Shown here: piece after piece, positions 30,528 to 38,854 of the stretch
How the letters are laid out: every line of letters starts with the position of its first letter
Position numbering within the stretch: position 1 is the stretch's first letter
Source of the DNA: Planctomycetota bacterium
GTDB lineage: Bacteria > Planctomycetota > Planctomycetia > Pirellulales > Pirellulaceae
DNA length: 40,461 nucleotides
Assembly: GCA_029259935.1 (NCBI GenBank)
Contig: JAJDEH010000417.1
Coordinates: 1 to 40,461, forward strand
Direction: 5' to 3'
Position numbers and translations under genes: made by a program
The notes under the pieces: model-generated
Told to the model about the DNA's origin: nothing
Seen by the model: only the letters and a program-made list of their open reading frames with translations
Databases searched by the model: none

Positions 30528-31229
30528 TTACTCCGTTCGCAGGCAGCCTTCCTTGTCGGCCTGCCACGTTTGGCCCGTTTCAACATTGAACGCCGTCAAC
30601 CAGCCGCCGCCGAAAATGTACGTGTCGATTCCCAGCATGTGGTCGAGGTCTAGAACTTCACCGGTGGCTTGGGGAGTGTGCCCGACGACGACCGTTTTTC
30701 CGGACTGGTGCCGGGCCGGAATGTGTCGCGTGATGTGTTCCCAGAATACGAGGTAATCGGGTTGCTCGTTGAGCGGGAGTTCCGCGGCGTAGTTGGCATG
30801 CAAGAAAATGTGTTCCGCCGTTTCATGGTAGCGGCGACATTGTTTCAAGAACGCAATGTGCTCTTCGGGGATTTGACCAATGTCTCCGCCGTAACTATTG
30901 AGCGTTTGTTCGCCGCCGCAGGAAAGCCACATCTGCAGGTCGACGGACATCATTCCCGCCAGATCCAGAACCTGCAAAAACATGATCTCGTGATTGCCCA
31001 ACAGCGGTACGAGCTGGCAGCGATCTTGCAGCGCGATCAACTGATCAATCACGCCACGGCTGTCCGGTCCGCGGTCGATGTAGTCGCCCAGCGTGACAAT
31101 CATGTCGCGCGGAGTGGGTTCAATCGCGTCAATTAGTGCCGCCAATGCCAACGAGCAACCATGAATATCGCCAATGGCGATGATACGGGCGGGAGAGACA
31201 GGAGAACGATTCGCGGACTCGGGTTTCAT
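30528..31229 (-). CDS. PPP-family metallophosphoesterase (Ser/Thr phosphatase type)
   Basis: The 233-residue protein has the full metal-binding set of PPP phosphatases: GDIHG at 20-24 (Asp21, His23), GDYIDRG at 48-54 (Asp49), GNHE at 78-81 (Asn79, His80) and the later histidine in VVGHTPQ. Such bacterial enzymes act on phosphoproteins or on nucleotides such as Ap4A; sequence alone does not tell which. It is soluble. It could counter protein kinases such as the one at 3887-7261, but no link is shown. It converges with the membrane glycosyltransferase gene, 17 bases away. Confidence 0.88.
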   Translation of the reverse strand: MKPESANRSPVSPARIIAIGDIHGCSLALAALIDAIEPTPRDMIVTLGDYIDRGPDSRGVIDQLIALQDRCQLVPLLGNHEIMFLQVLDLAGMMSVDLQMWLSCGGEQTLNSYGGDIGQIPEEHIAFLKQCRRYHETAEHIFLHANYAAELPLNEQPDYLVFWEHITRHIPARHQSGKTVVVGHTPQATGEVLDLDHMLGIDTYIFGGGWLTAFNVETGQTWQADKEGCLRTE

Positions 31230-31277
31230 TAATATATCGTAGGTAACGGCCAGCAGGGAAGGAATACCACTTGGCGC

Positions 31278-31844
31278 TTACCGCTCGTTCTCTCCCTCGA
31301 TTGTCAGCGATCTCAGCGTACGAGCGAAGGCGTCGTAGGTTTCCTCGCCAAAAAGTACAAACCGCACGAGGTTTGGCTTGCCTTGTTCCATCAGAAAATC
31401 GCTCACGGCGCGCAGCGCCACGTCGCTCGCCTGCCGGAGTGGATATCCATAAACGCCACAGCTAATCGCGGGGAAGGCGATGCTCTCACACTGCCGCGCG
31501 ACGGCAAGTTCCAGGCAGCGGCGATACGCGCCGGCCAGTTGCGTGGGTTCCCCTTCCGCTCCGCCGTGCCACACGGGACCCACGGGACCCACGGCGTGGA
31601 TTACGTACTTGGCCGACAATTCGCCAGCCCCGGAAATCACGGCCGAACCGGTAGGGCAGCCGTCGGCATACTTTTCATTGGTTTCCGCCATGATTCGCGG
31701 GCCCGCGCTCCGATGGATCGCGCCATCCACTCCGCCGCCCCCCGCCAATCGCGAGTTGGCCGCGTTGACGATGGCGTCCACTTCCTGCCGCGTGATGTCG
31801 CCCACGACCAACTCTAACGTCTGCTTGTTGACGGAGACTTGCAT
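31278..31844 (-). CDS. Macrodomain protein (MacroD/YmdB-type ADP-ribosyl hydrolase)
   Basis: The 188-residue product is a single macrodomain. It shows VVGDITRQEVDAIVNAAN at 13-30, the glycine-rich AGGGGVDGAIHRSAG at 34-48, and the substrate loop ISCGVYGYP. These are marks of the MacroD subgroup, which removes O-acetyl from ADP-ribose or ADP-ribose from acidic protein residues. The catalytic-region Asp in GVDGAIH and the Asn in NAAN are present. It is soluble. It sits between STAS and phosphatase genes on the same strand, 48 bases from the phosphatase. A role in reversing ADP-ribosylation is known for the family but not tested here. Confidence 0.9.
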   Translation of the reverse strand: MQVSVNKQTLELVVGDITRQEVDAIVNAANSRLAGGGGVDGAIHRSAGPRIMAETNEKYADGCPTGSAVISGAGELSAKYVIHAVGPVGPVWHGGAEGEPTQLAGAYRRCLELAVARQCESIAFPAISCGVYGYPLRQASDVALRAVSDFLMEQGKPNLVRFVLFGEETYDAFARTLRSLTIEGENER

Positions 31845-31983
31845 GGCGTACCGTGCGGAGGTCGTGATTCGCTCGGCGAACTACTCGAAAAGCCATGACC
31901 GCGAAAGCATCACCGTGAGTCACGGGGCGGTCGCGAAGCCATCGCGCGCGATTCGCAAGACGGCGAAGGCAACGTTGACGGGC

Positions 31984-32349
31984 CTACCCAAACCAACTCT
32001 TCTTTTCAAACGAGGTCAGTGCCTTTTCCTCGTCCTTTTGGATGTCGAGTACCTTGTTCAGCTTCATCAGCTTGAACACTTCCATCACATTGTCTGAGAT
32101 GTTGCACAGCTTGAATTTGACATCGCTGGCCTTGCATTTCTTGTTCAACAGAATGATCTTGCCTATCATCGCCGACGACATGAAGGATACGTTGTCGAAA
32201 TTCAGCAACAGCTTGTTGGCGGGCGTTGAGCCCATCTTTTCGGTGAGTTCGGTGTGGATCTGCTGAATCTTCGATTCATCGAGGATCTTGTTGTCATTGA
32301 AATAGACAACCAGAACATCCCCATTTTCTTCGGATCGGACGCTGGACAC
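31984..32349 (-). CDS. STAS-domain protein (anti-anti-sigma factor-like)
   Basis: A 121-residue STAS domain. Proteins of this type bind anti-sigma factor kinases and are switched by phosphorylation of a conserved serine. The serine region here is NVSFMSSAMIGKIILLNK, matching the usual F-x-S-S-A helix start. The long open frame begins at 32469, but the chosen GTG at 32349 has AAGGGG about ten bases upstream and gives a domain-length product. The partner kinase or phosphatase is not in the window; the STAS domain could also act in another partner-switching system. Confidence 0.82.
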   Translation of the reverse strand: MSSVRSEENGDVLVVYFNDNKILDESKIQQIHTELTEKMGSTPANKLLLNFDNVSFMSSAMIGKIILLNKKCKASDVKFKLCNISDNVMEVFKLMKLNKVLDIQKDEEKALTSFEKKSWFG

Positions 32350-32518
32350 TGTGGCGGTCCCCTTCGGTAATGTGCTGGGACAAGTAGCTCTGAGGGAGTG
32401 ATTATAACACGCGGGAGGTAGCTGAACAGCTACGGGATCTCCACAAAAATGGTTCGGAAAAACGCCCACCGGCCAGCAATTTTGTCCGTCCCTGATTCAA
32501 TCTTTGCGTGTTGTCATC

Positions 32519-33874
32519 TTACAACGTCTTCAGGTACTCCAACAACCGTCGTTTTTCCGATTCGGGCAATTTAGCCGGAAAGTCATGGCCACCGGCACCC
32601 TTGCCGAACAGTCGTGTATTAAAGTACTCGCGGCGTTCTTGCGCAGCGCGGACCGCGGCCGGCACGCGCTCCGAAGTGGTTACGTCGAGCCCCACCAACT
32701 CCTGATCATACGAGCCATCCGCCTGTCGCCACACGTGTGGCCGCTGGTCGGGCCTCAGTACATGCCACAGCGTAGGGACGCTGCCGTTGTGAAAGTAAGG
32801 GGCCGAGGCCCAAATGCCGTCCAGCGGCGGAGCGAGATAGCCATCGGGCTGGTCGATCGTCTCTTGCCCGCCATGATAGGCAAACCAACTCTGTCCGTAG
32901 CCTTTTCGATGATCCGTCGACAAGGCATCCAGCCGCACGCGATCGGTGGCGATCTCGTCGATCGGAACGATACGCTCGGGATACGTTTCGTTCTTGCCAT
33001 AGGTCCCGTGGCATTCCGCGCAATTCTTGATGAATATTTGCTCGCCCTCCGACGCCAGTTGACGGTCGATTTCGAACGGATAGGCGGGCGGCTGCAGCGA
33101 AGTCAGATAGGCGGCGATGTCGCGAAAGTCGTCTTCCCACTGAGGAAATTTTTCGGGCCCATTTTCCTTAACCATCAAAAAGGGCATCAACGCGCGGTGC
33201 CCTTTTTCGACGAAGCCATCGCTGTAGAGGCGAGTCTTCTTCCGGAAGTGCCACCAGGGCGGCGCGTCCATGTCGTGATGCACTAGTTTTGGCTTGGGCC
33301 GATCGAGGACGATGTTGAGGTCGTCGTCGCGAAACGCCTTCAAGGCCACGCCGAACATGACGGCATTGGTCGTGCCGCGGGAACCGCCCAGCGGAAAGAA
33401 GAGGCTGGTCAACTCCTTGCCCCATGGTTTCTGACCCATCAATCGCTTGGTGGCCCGCGTCTCCGCATACAACGTTTGCATCGCATACCGCGCGTTGGGC
33501 ACGCCCGGAACCACTTGCCCGGCAACCTCGCCGCCGTGGCACGAAAAGCAATTCATCGTCCAATTGCCTTCTTCGTCGACGACGTATTGTAGCGGCTTGC
33601 CAGAATCGTCGGACGGACGGACCGTGAGCCCGTATCGGACAAAGGCCATGCGCCGCCGTTCGGACGGTGTGGCTGTTTCGGCCCGCGCGCGAAGCGGTTC
33701 GGGCCATACTTGCCAAGTGTTTTCAAACGTTCGCTCGTCGAATTCCGGGGGCAGGAAAGCCTTCCCCAAAAGCAACTCATATCCACGTTGGGCGTTCCCT
33801 TCCGACGCAATCAAACCGCTGGTCGGGGCGAGCCCTCCAACAACGAACCAAACGAAAATAAGATTTCGCATCAT
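32519..33874 (-). CDS. Secreted two-haem cytochrome c
   Basis: The 451-residue protein has a signal peptide (LIFVWFVVGGLAPTSG) and two haem c binding motifs: CFSCH at 109-113 and CAECH at 285-289. Between and after them are DAPPWWHFRKKTRLYSDG and the segment APYFHNGSVPTLWHVL, which are seen in periplasmic two-haem cytochromes loosely related to rubber oxygenase RoxA and to MauG-like proteins. Function is not clear; candidates are peroxidase, oxygenase or electron transfer. The start is taken at the double ATG (33874), where GGAATA lies upstream; an earlier ATG at 33898 has no such signal. It is divergent from the thioredoxin-like UGA gene. Confidence 0.82.
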   Translation of the reverse strand: MMRNLIFVWFVVGGLAPTSGLIASEGNAQRGYELLLGKAFLPPEFDERTFENTWQVWPEPLRARAETATPSERRRMAFVRYGLTVRPSDDSGKPLQYVVDEEGNWTMNCFSCHGGEVAGQVVPGVPNARYAMQTLYAETRATKRLMGQKPWGKELTSLFFPLGGSRGTTNAVMFGVALKAFRDDDLNIVLDRPKPKLVHHDMDAPPWWHFRKKTRLYSDGFVEKGHRALMPFLMVKENGPEKFPQWEDDFRDIAAYLTSLQPPAYPFEIDRQLASEGEQIFIKNCAECHGTYGKNETYPERIVPIDEIATDRVRLDALSTDHRKGYGQSWFAYHGGQETIDQPDGYLAPPLDGIWASAPYFHNGSVPTLWHVLRPDQRPHVWRQADGSYDQELVGLDVTTSERVPAAVRAAQERREYFNTRLFGKGAGGHDFPAKLPESEKRRLLEYLKTL

Positions 33875-34019
33875 GACTATTCCAACCGTCGTCAACAAAG
33901 TCTTGTAACCGGCGAAGGTTGGTCCTTTCCCCTAAAAATTCACGCCGCAGTGGTAAGACAAGTGAAATCAGGAAAAATGGTTCGGTGCATGCATCGTGAA
34001 ACGAGTGTGGCACTAGCAA

Positions 34020-34330
34020 ATCTATAACCTACAGACTCCAGCAGCAAGCCTACCGTGGGAGGCCCAGGGTATCACTCCTATTCCCCTGGTGCATGGGAGC
34101 GGACTGATGTCGAGCCCCGAGGTGCCAACCGGTTCGCTGGCATTCGTGGAGGTTAAACGCACCTTCAGGCTGCGCAGAGGGGCAATCCTTCCAACTGCTA
34201 CGACCCAATCCGCCGGGCGGCCGATACCGGAGATTTCTCTCGCCGCCCAAGGTCCTCTCCCGCCCGCGACTTACGTTTGTGTAAGCGAATCTCGGCCGCT
34301 TGTTGCCCCGCGTTCCCGCGGCCGAACGAA
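34020..34330 (+). ncRNA. Possible structured leader or RNA in the 463-base gap before the UGA gene
   Basis: The gap 33899-34361 has no convincing gene, but its GC-rich middle contains several perfect stems: CCAGGG/CCCTGG around 14 bases, TGCCA/TGGCA inside GCCCC/GGGGC, CTTAC/GTAAG at 34270-34285, and TCGGCCGC/GCGGCCGA at 34292-34299 and 34318-34325. The last ends 36 bases before the ATG at 34362. I could not match it to a known RNA family. The strand is a guess from its position; in GC-rich DNA some stems arise by chance. Confidence 0.25.
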
Positions 34331-34361
34331 CACGTTTCAAGCTGACGAGAATGAATAAATC

Positions 34362-34745
34362 ATGAACGGCCCAAAATTAGCATTGGTGTTGCTGGTGGCC
34401 TTCTGCCTGCCGGTGGCGGTGGCCATGCTTCAATACCGTGAAGAGATTCAAAAGCGGTTTGAAGTCAATCCTCGGACGTCCAAAGGAAGACTGCTGTATT
34501 TTACGCTGCCGTCAGGCTGAGGCCCCTGCAGCCGTAGCAAGCCGGCGGTCGCCGCGCTTCGTAAGAAAGGCTTCGACATCCAAACCATTGACGTACGCCA
34601 TTGTCGCGAGCTTGCGGAAGACTACGGTGTGAACCGTGTCCCGACCTACATCTACAAATTGAATGGCAAGGAAGTTCGACGATCGGCGGGACTGGAATCC
34701 GAAACGGCAATTCGATGGATGTTCCGGCCACCACTGTTTCAGTAG
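34362..34745 (+). CDS. Probable selenocysteine-containing thioredoxin-like protein (in-frame UGA at 34518)
   Basis: Read through one UGA, the frame from ATG at 34362 to TAG at 34743 encodes 127 residues. Residues 5-24 form a membrane anchor (KLALVLLVAFCLPVAVAML). A thioredoxin fold follows: strand RLLYFTLPSG, then UGA at codon 53 directly before Gly-Pro-Cys, so the active site is U-G-P-C in place of C-G-P-C. Proline 61 lies five residues after Cys56, as in thioredoxin. The cis-proline motif is present (RVPTYIYKLNGK) and a C-terminal helix closes the fold. Nothing else interrupts the frame. The UGA falls exactly where the attacking cysteine belongs, which points to selenocysteine rather than random decay. 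A pseudogene or sequencing error remains possible. It should act in the periplasm or at the membrane. It is flanked by a divergent cytochrome gene and a convergent exporter. Confidence 0.82.
34540..34558 (+). promoter_or_regulatory. Candidate bacterial SECIS stem-loop after UGA
   Basis: Nineteen bases after the UGA at 34518-34520, AGC-CGGC pairs with GCCG-(C)-GCT around the loop GGTC (34547-34550), giving seven pairs with one bulged C. A G stands at the top of the loop, 26 bases from the UGA, in the range known for bacterial SECIS elements. GGUC also occurs in the E. coli fdhF SECIS loop, as I recall. It lies inside the coding region, as bacterial SECIS elements do. Confidence 0.5.
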
Positions 34746-34812
34746 TCACGAGTTTCAGGTCGGGACTTGCGAACTGGCGGCTCTTTGAAACGGGCTACCC
34801 ATTCTTCTTGCA

Positions 34813-37404
34813 TCAAGCGGAAGCTGTAACTTCCTCGATTGGCTCGACGACTTCGTCGGATTTTTTTCGCGGCCTGAACAACCGGCCCGCTGGTCCCGCC
34901 AACAGCGCCGGCAGGAAAATCAGGTCACCGGCCAAGGCCAGGAATAGCAATGCGAACATCATTTGCGCGAAACGTCGCGTCGGAACAAAGCCACTCAAGG
35001 CGAGAATCAGCAAGCCGATGCCGCAAATGGCCGTCGTTTGGAACATCGCTTTCGCGCAGTGCCCAAAGCTTTTGGCCACCGCGATTCGAGGCGAGTGCCC
35101 GTTATCCAATTCTCGGCGAAACCAAGTCAGAAAATGCAATGTATCATCGACCGCGATTCCCAACGCGACACTAGCCGTCATTACCGTTCCGATATCAACC
35201 GCCTGACCAAACCATCCCATTCCGCCAAACAAAACGAGCGCGGGAAAAACGTTAGGGAACATGACGACCAAGGCACCCACTGGATTTCGCAAGACTGCGG
35301 TCATCACCAGCCACACCAATAAGGTCGCGGTGAAAAAGCTCTTCAATAAATCTTCCAGCAGCGCCTTTTGCGCCGCCTCGACCACCGGGGTGAGTCCCGT
35401 GTAGGTTGCACTGACCCCTTCGATTTCTCTTTCCGCCAGCAAATCCTCGACGCGCAGCTCCAAGCGTTTGAGGTACTGGCCGTAATCAATCTTCTGCATT
35501 ACGGGCGCACGCGTGGTAATGCGCCACAAGAGGCCGTCGTCGTAAGTCGGCCTGTCCTCGGTTGTTTCGTCGTCAGTGTCGACCGCCTCCAACTTTTCGT
35601 TGGTAGGGGGGAGATCCTCGCCTAGATCCGCGACCAATCCTGCTTGGATGAAAGCGGGGACTTGCCGTTCCACGCTGTTCTTGAGAACTCGACGATAAAT
35701 CGCCTGTCGGACTCCCCTACCGTGAGGAATGGATGGCACAAACGTCGCTACGGAGAGCGTCGGCGTTAATTGACGAGCAAAGGTGTAGGTTTTTGTTTCG
35801 CCGCGCCGGTTGCGGACCTCGATGCGAGTTGTCTTTCTGCCGCCGTCATCTTCTGTGCTTGCTCGCAAGATTTCGTCGCCGGGTTGCAAAATGCCTGCTT
35901 CGGCTGCCGACCCGCCGGGAACGATTTTTGTAATCAGGGGCTCCCCGTCATCGCGTGATTTGGCAATGATGCCCAGGTCGTCTTTGATGCGATTCTCCAG
36001 ATCCTTGATCAATTCGATCTGCTCGAGAACGGTCATGGGACAATCGGGATCAACGCGAACCAACACTTCGATCGGAATCAGCGGGCCGATGTTCTCCTCG
36101 GTCCATCGGTAGTCTTGAAGGATCTTGCTGTCGGTGTCGAACAGATCGGTGACGTTAACCGAAGTCTTCACATTGAACAGTCCCCACGCCGAAGCGGCCA
36201 TGATGACGACAAATCCCACCACGACCGGGGCCCACCACTTGCTGAATAGGCCGGCCAAAGTCGAAGACAAACCACCCACTTCGCCCGAGTCGGCTGAGCG
36301 TCTTCCTTGGGCCGCTGAATCCTTGGCGCGCCGTCCCACAAACTGCATCACGCCGGGAAGCGCCAGCAGCAGCAAGATCAAGGTGGTGATCACACCAATC
36401 ATCGATAACATGCCGAACTGAAAAACCGGCGCGATAATGCTGACCATCAACGAACCCAGGCCGACCGCCGTGGTCACGGCGGCCAAGGTGCAGGGCAGCC
36501 AACCCATCGCCAAGGCTCGTCCCGCGGCGCCCTGCCGGCCGCCTCGGCGCACCGCGTCGTAGTAGTAGTTCACCAAGTGAACACTGGCCGACACGGTCAG
36601 CACGAAGACCAGCGGAGCCATCACCATTAACACGGCGTTCATCCGGGCCCCGATGGCATAGACCAGAGCAAGCACCAAGGCGGCACCGAAGGCACCGATA
36701 AATCCCGTCACTGCGGTAAACGAAACAGACCGTAGGAACAAACAGCAAACGATGACCGACACAATCATGGACGGAATGGCATAATTCAGCGAACGCGCCG
36801 TCTCCATGTCGATCGCCGCGCCTTCGACCGGCGACCCGGTGATGCGCAACTGCTCGCGGGGCAGTCCCACGACTTTGACGGCCGCGTCGAGCACCGTATC
36901 CACCGTCGCTTGGTCTTCCTCGGAACCCAGGCGTGTGATGACCACCAGCGCGCCAGTTGTCTGTTCGTCGGGTCCGACTAAGGTTCCCTGCATGCTGCGT
37001 ATGATCTGCTTGCGGATTTTCCACTGCGGCTTATCCTCTCGCTCGGCGGCCAGTCCGTCGATGAGGGTATCGATCGTGACCACGTCTTTGATGTAGTCGG
37101 CGTAGACCACCCCGGACGGCGAACGGCCGTCCGATTTGAGTTCGGCCGCCAATCGGCTCAGCCGTTCATCTTCCAACTTGCATCCGGGCCAAGTCAGGAA
37201 CAGCGATTGCAACGTATGAAACTCTCGCTCGCAGATCCCATAGTCCATCCGCGGCTTATAATCCTCTGGCAACCACAAGATGGGGGCGTTGTCGGTGTTT
37301 TGCAGGCTCTTTCCAGCTCCCCACAAAATCAGCGCGAACAAGGGCAACATCATCGCGATTGTGACGAGTGACCGGCGAGTGTATGCTGGGCTATCCGTGT
37401 TCAT
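34813..37404 (-). CDS. RND/MMPL-family exporter with inserted PDZ domain
   Basis: The 863-residue membrane protein has two halves, each with a periplasmic loop and a bundle of helices, as in the MMPL/RND superfamily (hopanoid, lipid or solute exporters). The first bundle spans about 208-355 (YAIPSMIVSVIVCCLFL, MAPLVFVLTVSASVHLVNYYYD); the second covers the last 200 residues, with VALGIAVDDTLHFLTWFRRE near the end. A segment at about 486-545 reads as a PDZ domain: LITKIVPGGSAAEAGILQPGDEIL. It is inserted in the second periplasmic loop. The cargo is unknown. The gene converges with the UGA thioredoxin gene, 67 bases away. Confidence 0.85.
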   Translation of the reverse strand: MNTDSPAYTRRSLVTIAMMLPLFALILWGAGKSLQNTDNAPILWLPEDYKPRMDYGICEREFHTLQSLFLTWPGCKLEDERLSRLAAELKSDGRSPSGVVYADYIKDVVTIDTLIDGLAAEREDKPQWKIRKQIIRSMQGTLVGPDEQTTGALVVITRLGSEEDQATVDTVLDAAVKVVGLPREQLRITGSPVEGAAIDMETARSLNYAIPSMIVSVIVCCLFLRSVSFTAVTGFIGAFGAALVLALVYAIGARMNAVLMVMAPLVFVLTVSASVHLVNYYYDAVRRGGRQGAAGRALAMGWLPCTLAAVTTAVGLGSLMVSIIAPVFQFGMLSMIGVITTLILLLLALPGVMQFVGRRAKDSAAQGRRSADSGEVGGLSSTLAGLFSKWWAPVVVGFVVIMAASAWGLFNVKTSVNVTDLFDTDSKILQDYRWTEENIGPLIPIEVLVRVDPDCPMTVLEQIELIKDLENRIKDDLGIIAKSRDDGEPLITKIVPGGSAAEAGILQPGDEILRASTEDDGGRKTTRIEVRNRRGETKTYTFARQLTPTLSVATFVPSIPHGRGVRQAIYRRVLKNSVERQVPAFIQAGLVADLGEDLPPTNEKLEAVDTDDETTEDRPTYDDGLLWRITTRAPVMQKIDYGQYLKRLELRVEDLLAEREIEGVSATYTGLTPVVEAAQKALLEDLLKSFFTATLLVWLVMTAVLRNPVGALVVMFPNVFPALVLFGGMGWFGQAVDIGTVMTASVALGIAVDDTLHFLTWFRRELDNGHSPRIAVAKSFGHCAKAMFQTTAICGIGLLILALSGFVPTRRFAQMMFALLFLALAGDLIFLPALLAGPAGRLFRPRKKSDEVVEPIEEVTASA

Positions 37405-37514
37405 TGCGGTTGATTTTAGCAGGCCCGCCCATTATTTAGTATCGCACCTGCCCTGCATCCACCGTGCCATTTGCACGCGCGTTTCTCCTCAACTTGCCTG
37501 ATAGATCAAGCATT

Positions 37515-37907
37515 ATGAAAAGTTCGCTCGACTTTGTTTGGATAGCGGCCAACATTTGCGCCCATACCGGTGCGGCCGTGCTGTGGAAGTTCGCGGCCGA
37601 TTCGGACCATCTTTCGGTTCGCCAAATCGTCCTCTTCATTCTGGGCAACCTATTTGGGCTGACGGCCACGGTCTTCTTGACTATCGCGTTGAAAGACAAC
37701 AATCCCGTTTTGATCTACGCCATTCTCGCCGGTTTCGGCGCGATCTCCGTCTACTTCGCGCTGTGGATGATCTTCCGCCCGCCGATGTCAGCTTGGCAAT
37801 GGGTGGCCATCGGACTCATCGTCGTGGGAGCTGGGCTTCTTCATGTGTGGTCGCCCTCATCGTCGAGCGAAGCAGAGCGGCCCGGCGAAACGGAACCGTC
37901 GAACTAG
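37515..37907 (+). CDS. Small four-helix transporter-like protein (SMR/EamA type)
   Basis: The 130-residue protein is nearly all membrane: four hydrophobic helices (FVWIAANICAHTGAAVLWKF, VLFILGNLFGLTATVFLTIAL, PVLIYAILAGFGAISVYFAL, WVAIGLIVVGAGLLHVW) and a polar tail. The layout and the LIYAILAGFGAI motif resemble small multidrug resistance or half-EamA proteins, which work as dimers. The conserved glutamate of true SMR pumps in helix 1 is not seen, so the substrate is uncertain. I take the ATG at 37515 because the frame before it (to 37464) is not hydrophobic; the ribosome site is weak in both cases. Confidence 0.65.
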   Translation: MKSSLDFVWIAANICAHTGAAVLWKFAADSDHLSVRQIVLFILGNLFGLTATVFLTIALKDNNPVLIYAILAGFGAISVYFALWMIFRPPMSAWQWVAIGLIVVGAGLLHVWSPSSSSEAERPGETEPSN

Positions 37908-38188
37908 GTTCCGAATCGGGATTCCAGCCAGGCTACGTCATGGCTCTGTTGATTTGGGCGTTAGCACGGCATCGGTGAGTTCGCTGATGGGCTGGACGCC
38001 ACGAGCAAATGCCGGCTCGTTTTTCATGCGCATCTCGGCGGAGGCTGCTTGTTGGTCCGCCGGCGACGGGCTCGTATCACCGTGAACCTGCAGTCAAGCC
38101 TTGGGTTCATGAGCTAGACTTGTTCATGGGCTCCGCTTTTTTCTGATTTGAAGGCATGCGCGAAATATAAGACGATCGGCAACCAAAG

Positions 38189-38623
38189 ATGTCACAACTC
38201 ATTTTGGCTCCGAGCCTCTTTTGTCATCAATGTGGTGCTGCGTGCGAAGGTGATGATAACTTTTGTCGCCGCTGCGGGATTCCGGTACGAGACCAGGAAG
38301 AAAAGGCCGTCGCGGGCCAAGCCGCTGCGGTGGTGATTCCGGAGGCCAACCAAATTGCGGCCGCTCCGGTTCACCCGATTTCGTCCGCCCGCCAACTGCT
38401 CGACAACCGGCTGTTTGTTGTCACGCTGTTATTGATCGTCGGGCCGCTGGGATTGCCGGCGCTGTGGTTCAATCGCCGCTTTTCTTCGCTCACCAAGATT
38501 TTCACGACCGTCGTTTACTTCTTGCTGACCGCCGTGTTGCCGTTGGCCTTGGCCTGGTACTGGCTTGAGATCGCCGTCCGGCCGCTGGTCGATTCGTTTA
38601 GTGAAGTAAACGGCGCGCGATGA
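38189..38623 (+). CDS. Zinc-ribbon membrane protein
   Basis: A 144-residue protein with an N-terminal zinc ribbon, Cys12-x2-Cys15 (CHQCG) and Cys26-x2-Cys29 (CRRCG). A spacer follows and then two membrane helices: LFVVTLLLIVGPLGLPALWF, and a second around residues 107-125 (VVYFLLTAVLPLALAWYW). Such small zinc-ribbon membrane proteins are common and mostly uncharacterised. The segment GPLGLPALWFNRRFS recurs in similar planctomycete proteins, as I recall. Neighbours give no clue. The 281 bases before it (37908-38188) hold no recognisable feature. Confidence 0.7.
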   Translation: MSQLILAPSLFCHQCGAACEGDDNFCRRCGIPVRDQEEKAVAGQAAAVVIPEANQIAAAPVHPISSARQLLDNRLFVVTLLLIVGPLGLPALWFNRRFSSLTKIFTTVVYFLLTAVLPLALAWYWLEIAVRPLVDSFSEVNGAR

Positions 38624-38854
38624 CCGAGTTCCCTGGCGGCATAATGCGGTACAAACAAACGCCGCATGTGATTGGGAATCATCGGACAGCTATTTGCAAG
38701 CCAGCGGGCAAGATTCAGCGCCGCATTCTGGCCGTGACGCCGTAACCCTTTGGCAACGTTGGCGTGGTTTGCGTCAAACGCCCATCGAATTCGCTAGACA
38801 ACGAGTCCTCAAAAAACTACCCTGGATTTCCCTCTCCTTCCAAGGACCCGATTC

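Noticed and set aside
34050..34358. Overlapping open frames on both strands in the gap before the UGA gene
   Set aside because: Their products are Arg/Pro-rich without domain features or ribosome sites, as expected from chance frames in GC-rich DNA.
34518..34520. Treating the UGA in the thioredoxin-like gene as a frameshift or simple pseudogene
   Set aside because: The frame is unchanged across the UGA, all fold landmarks persist, and the codon falls on the catalytic position. Selenocysteine is the simpler reading, though an error in the reads cannot be excluded.
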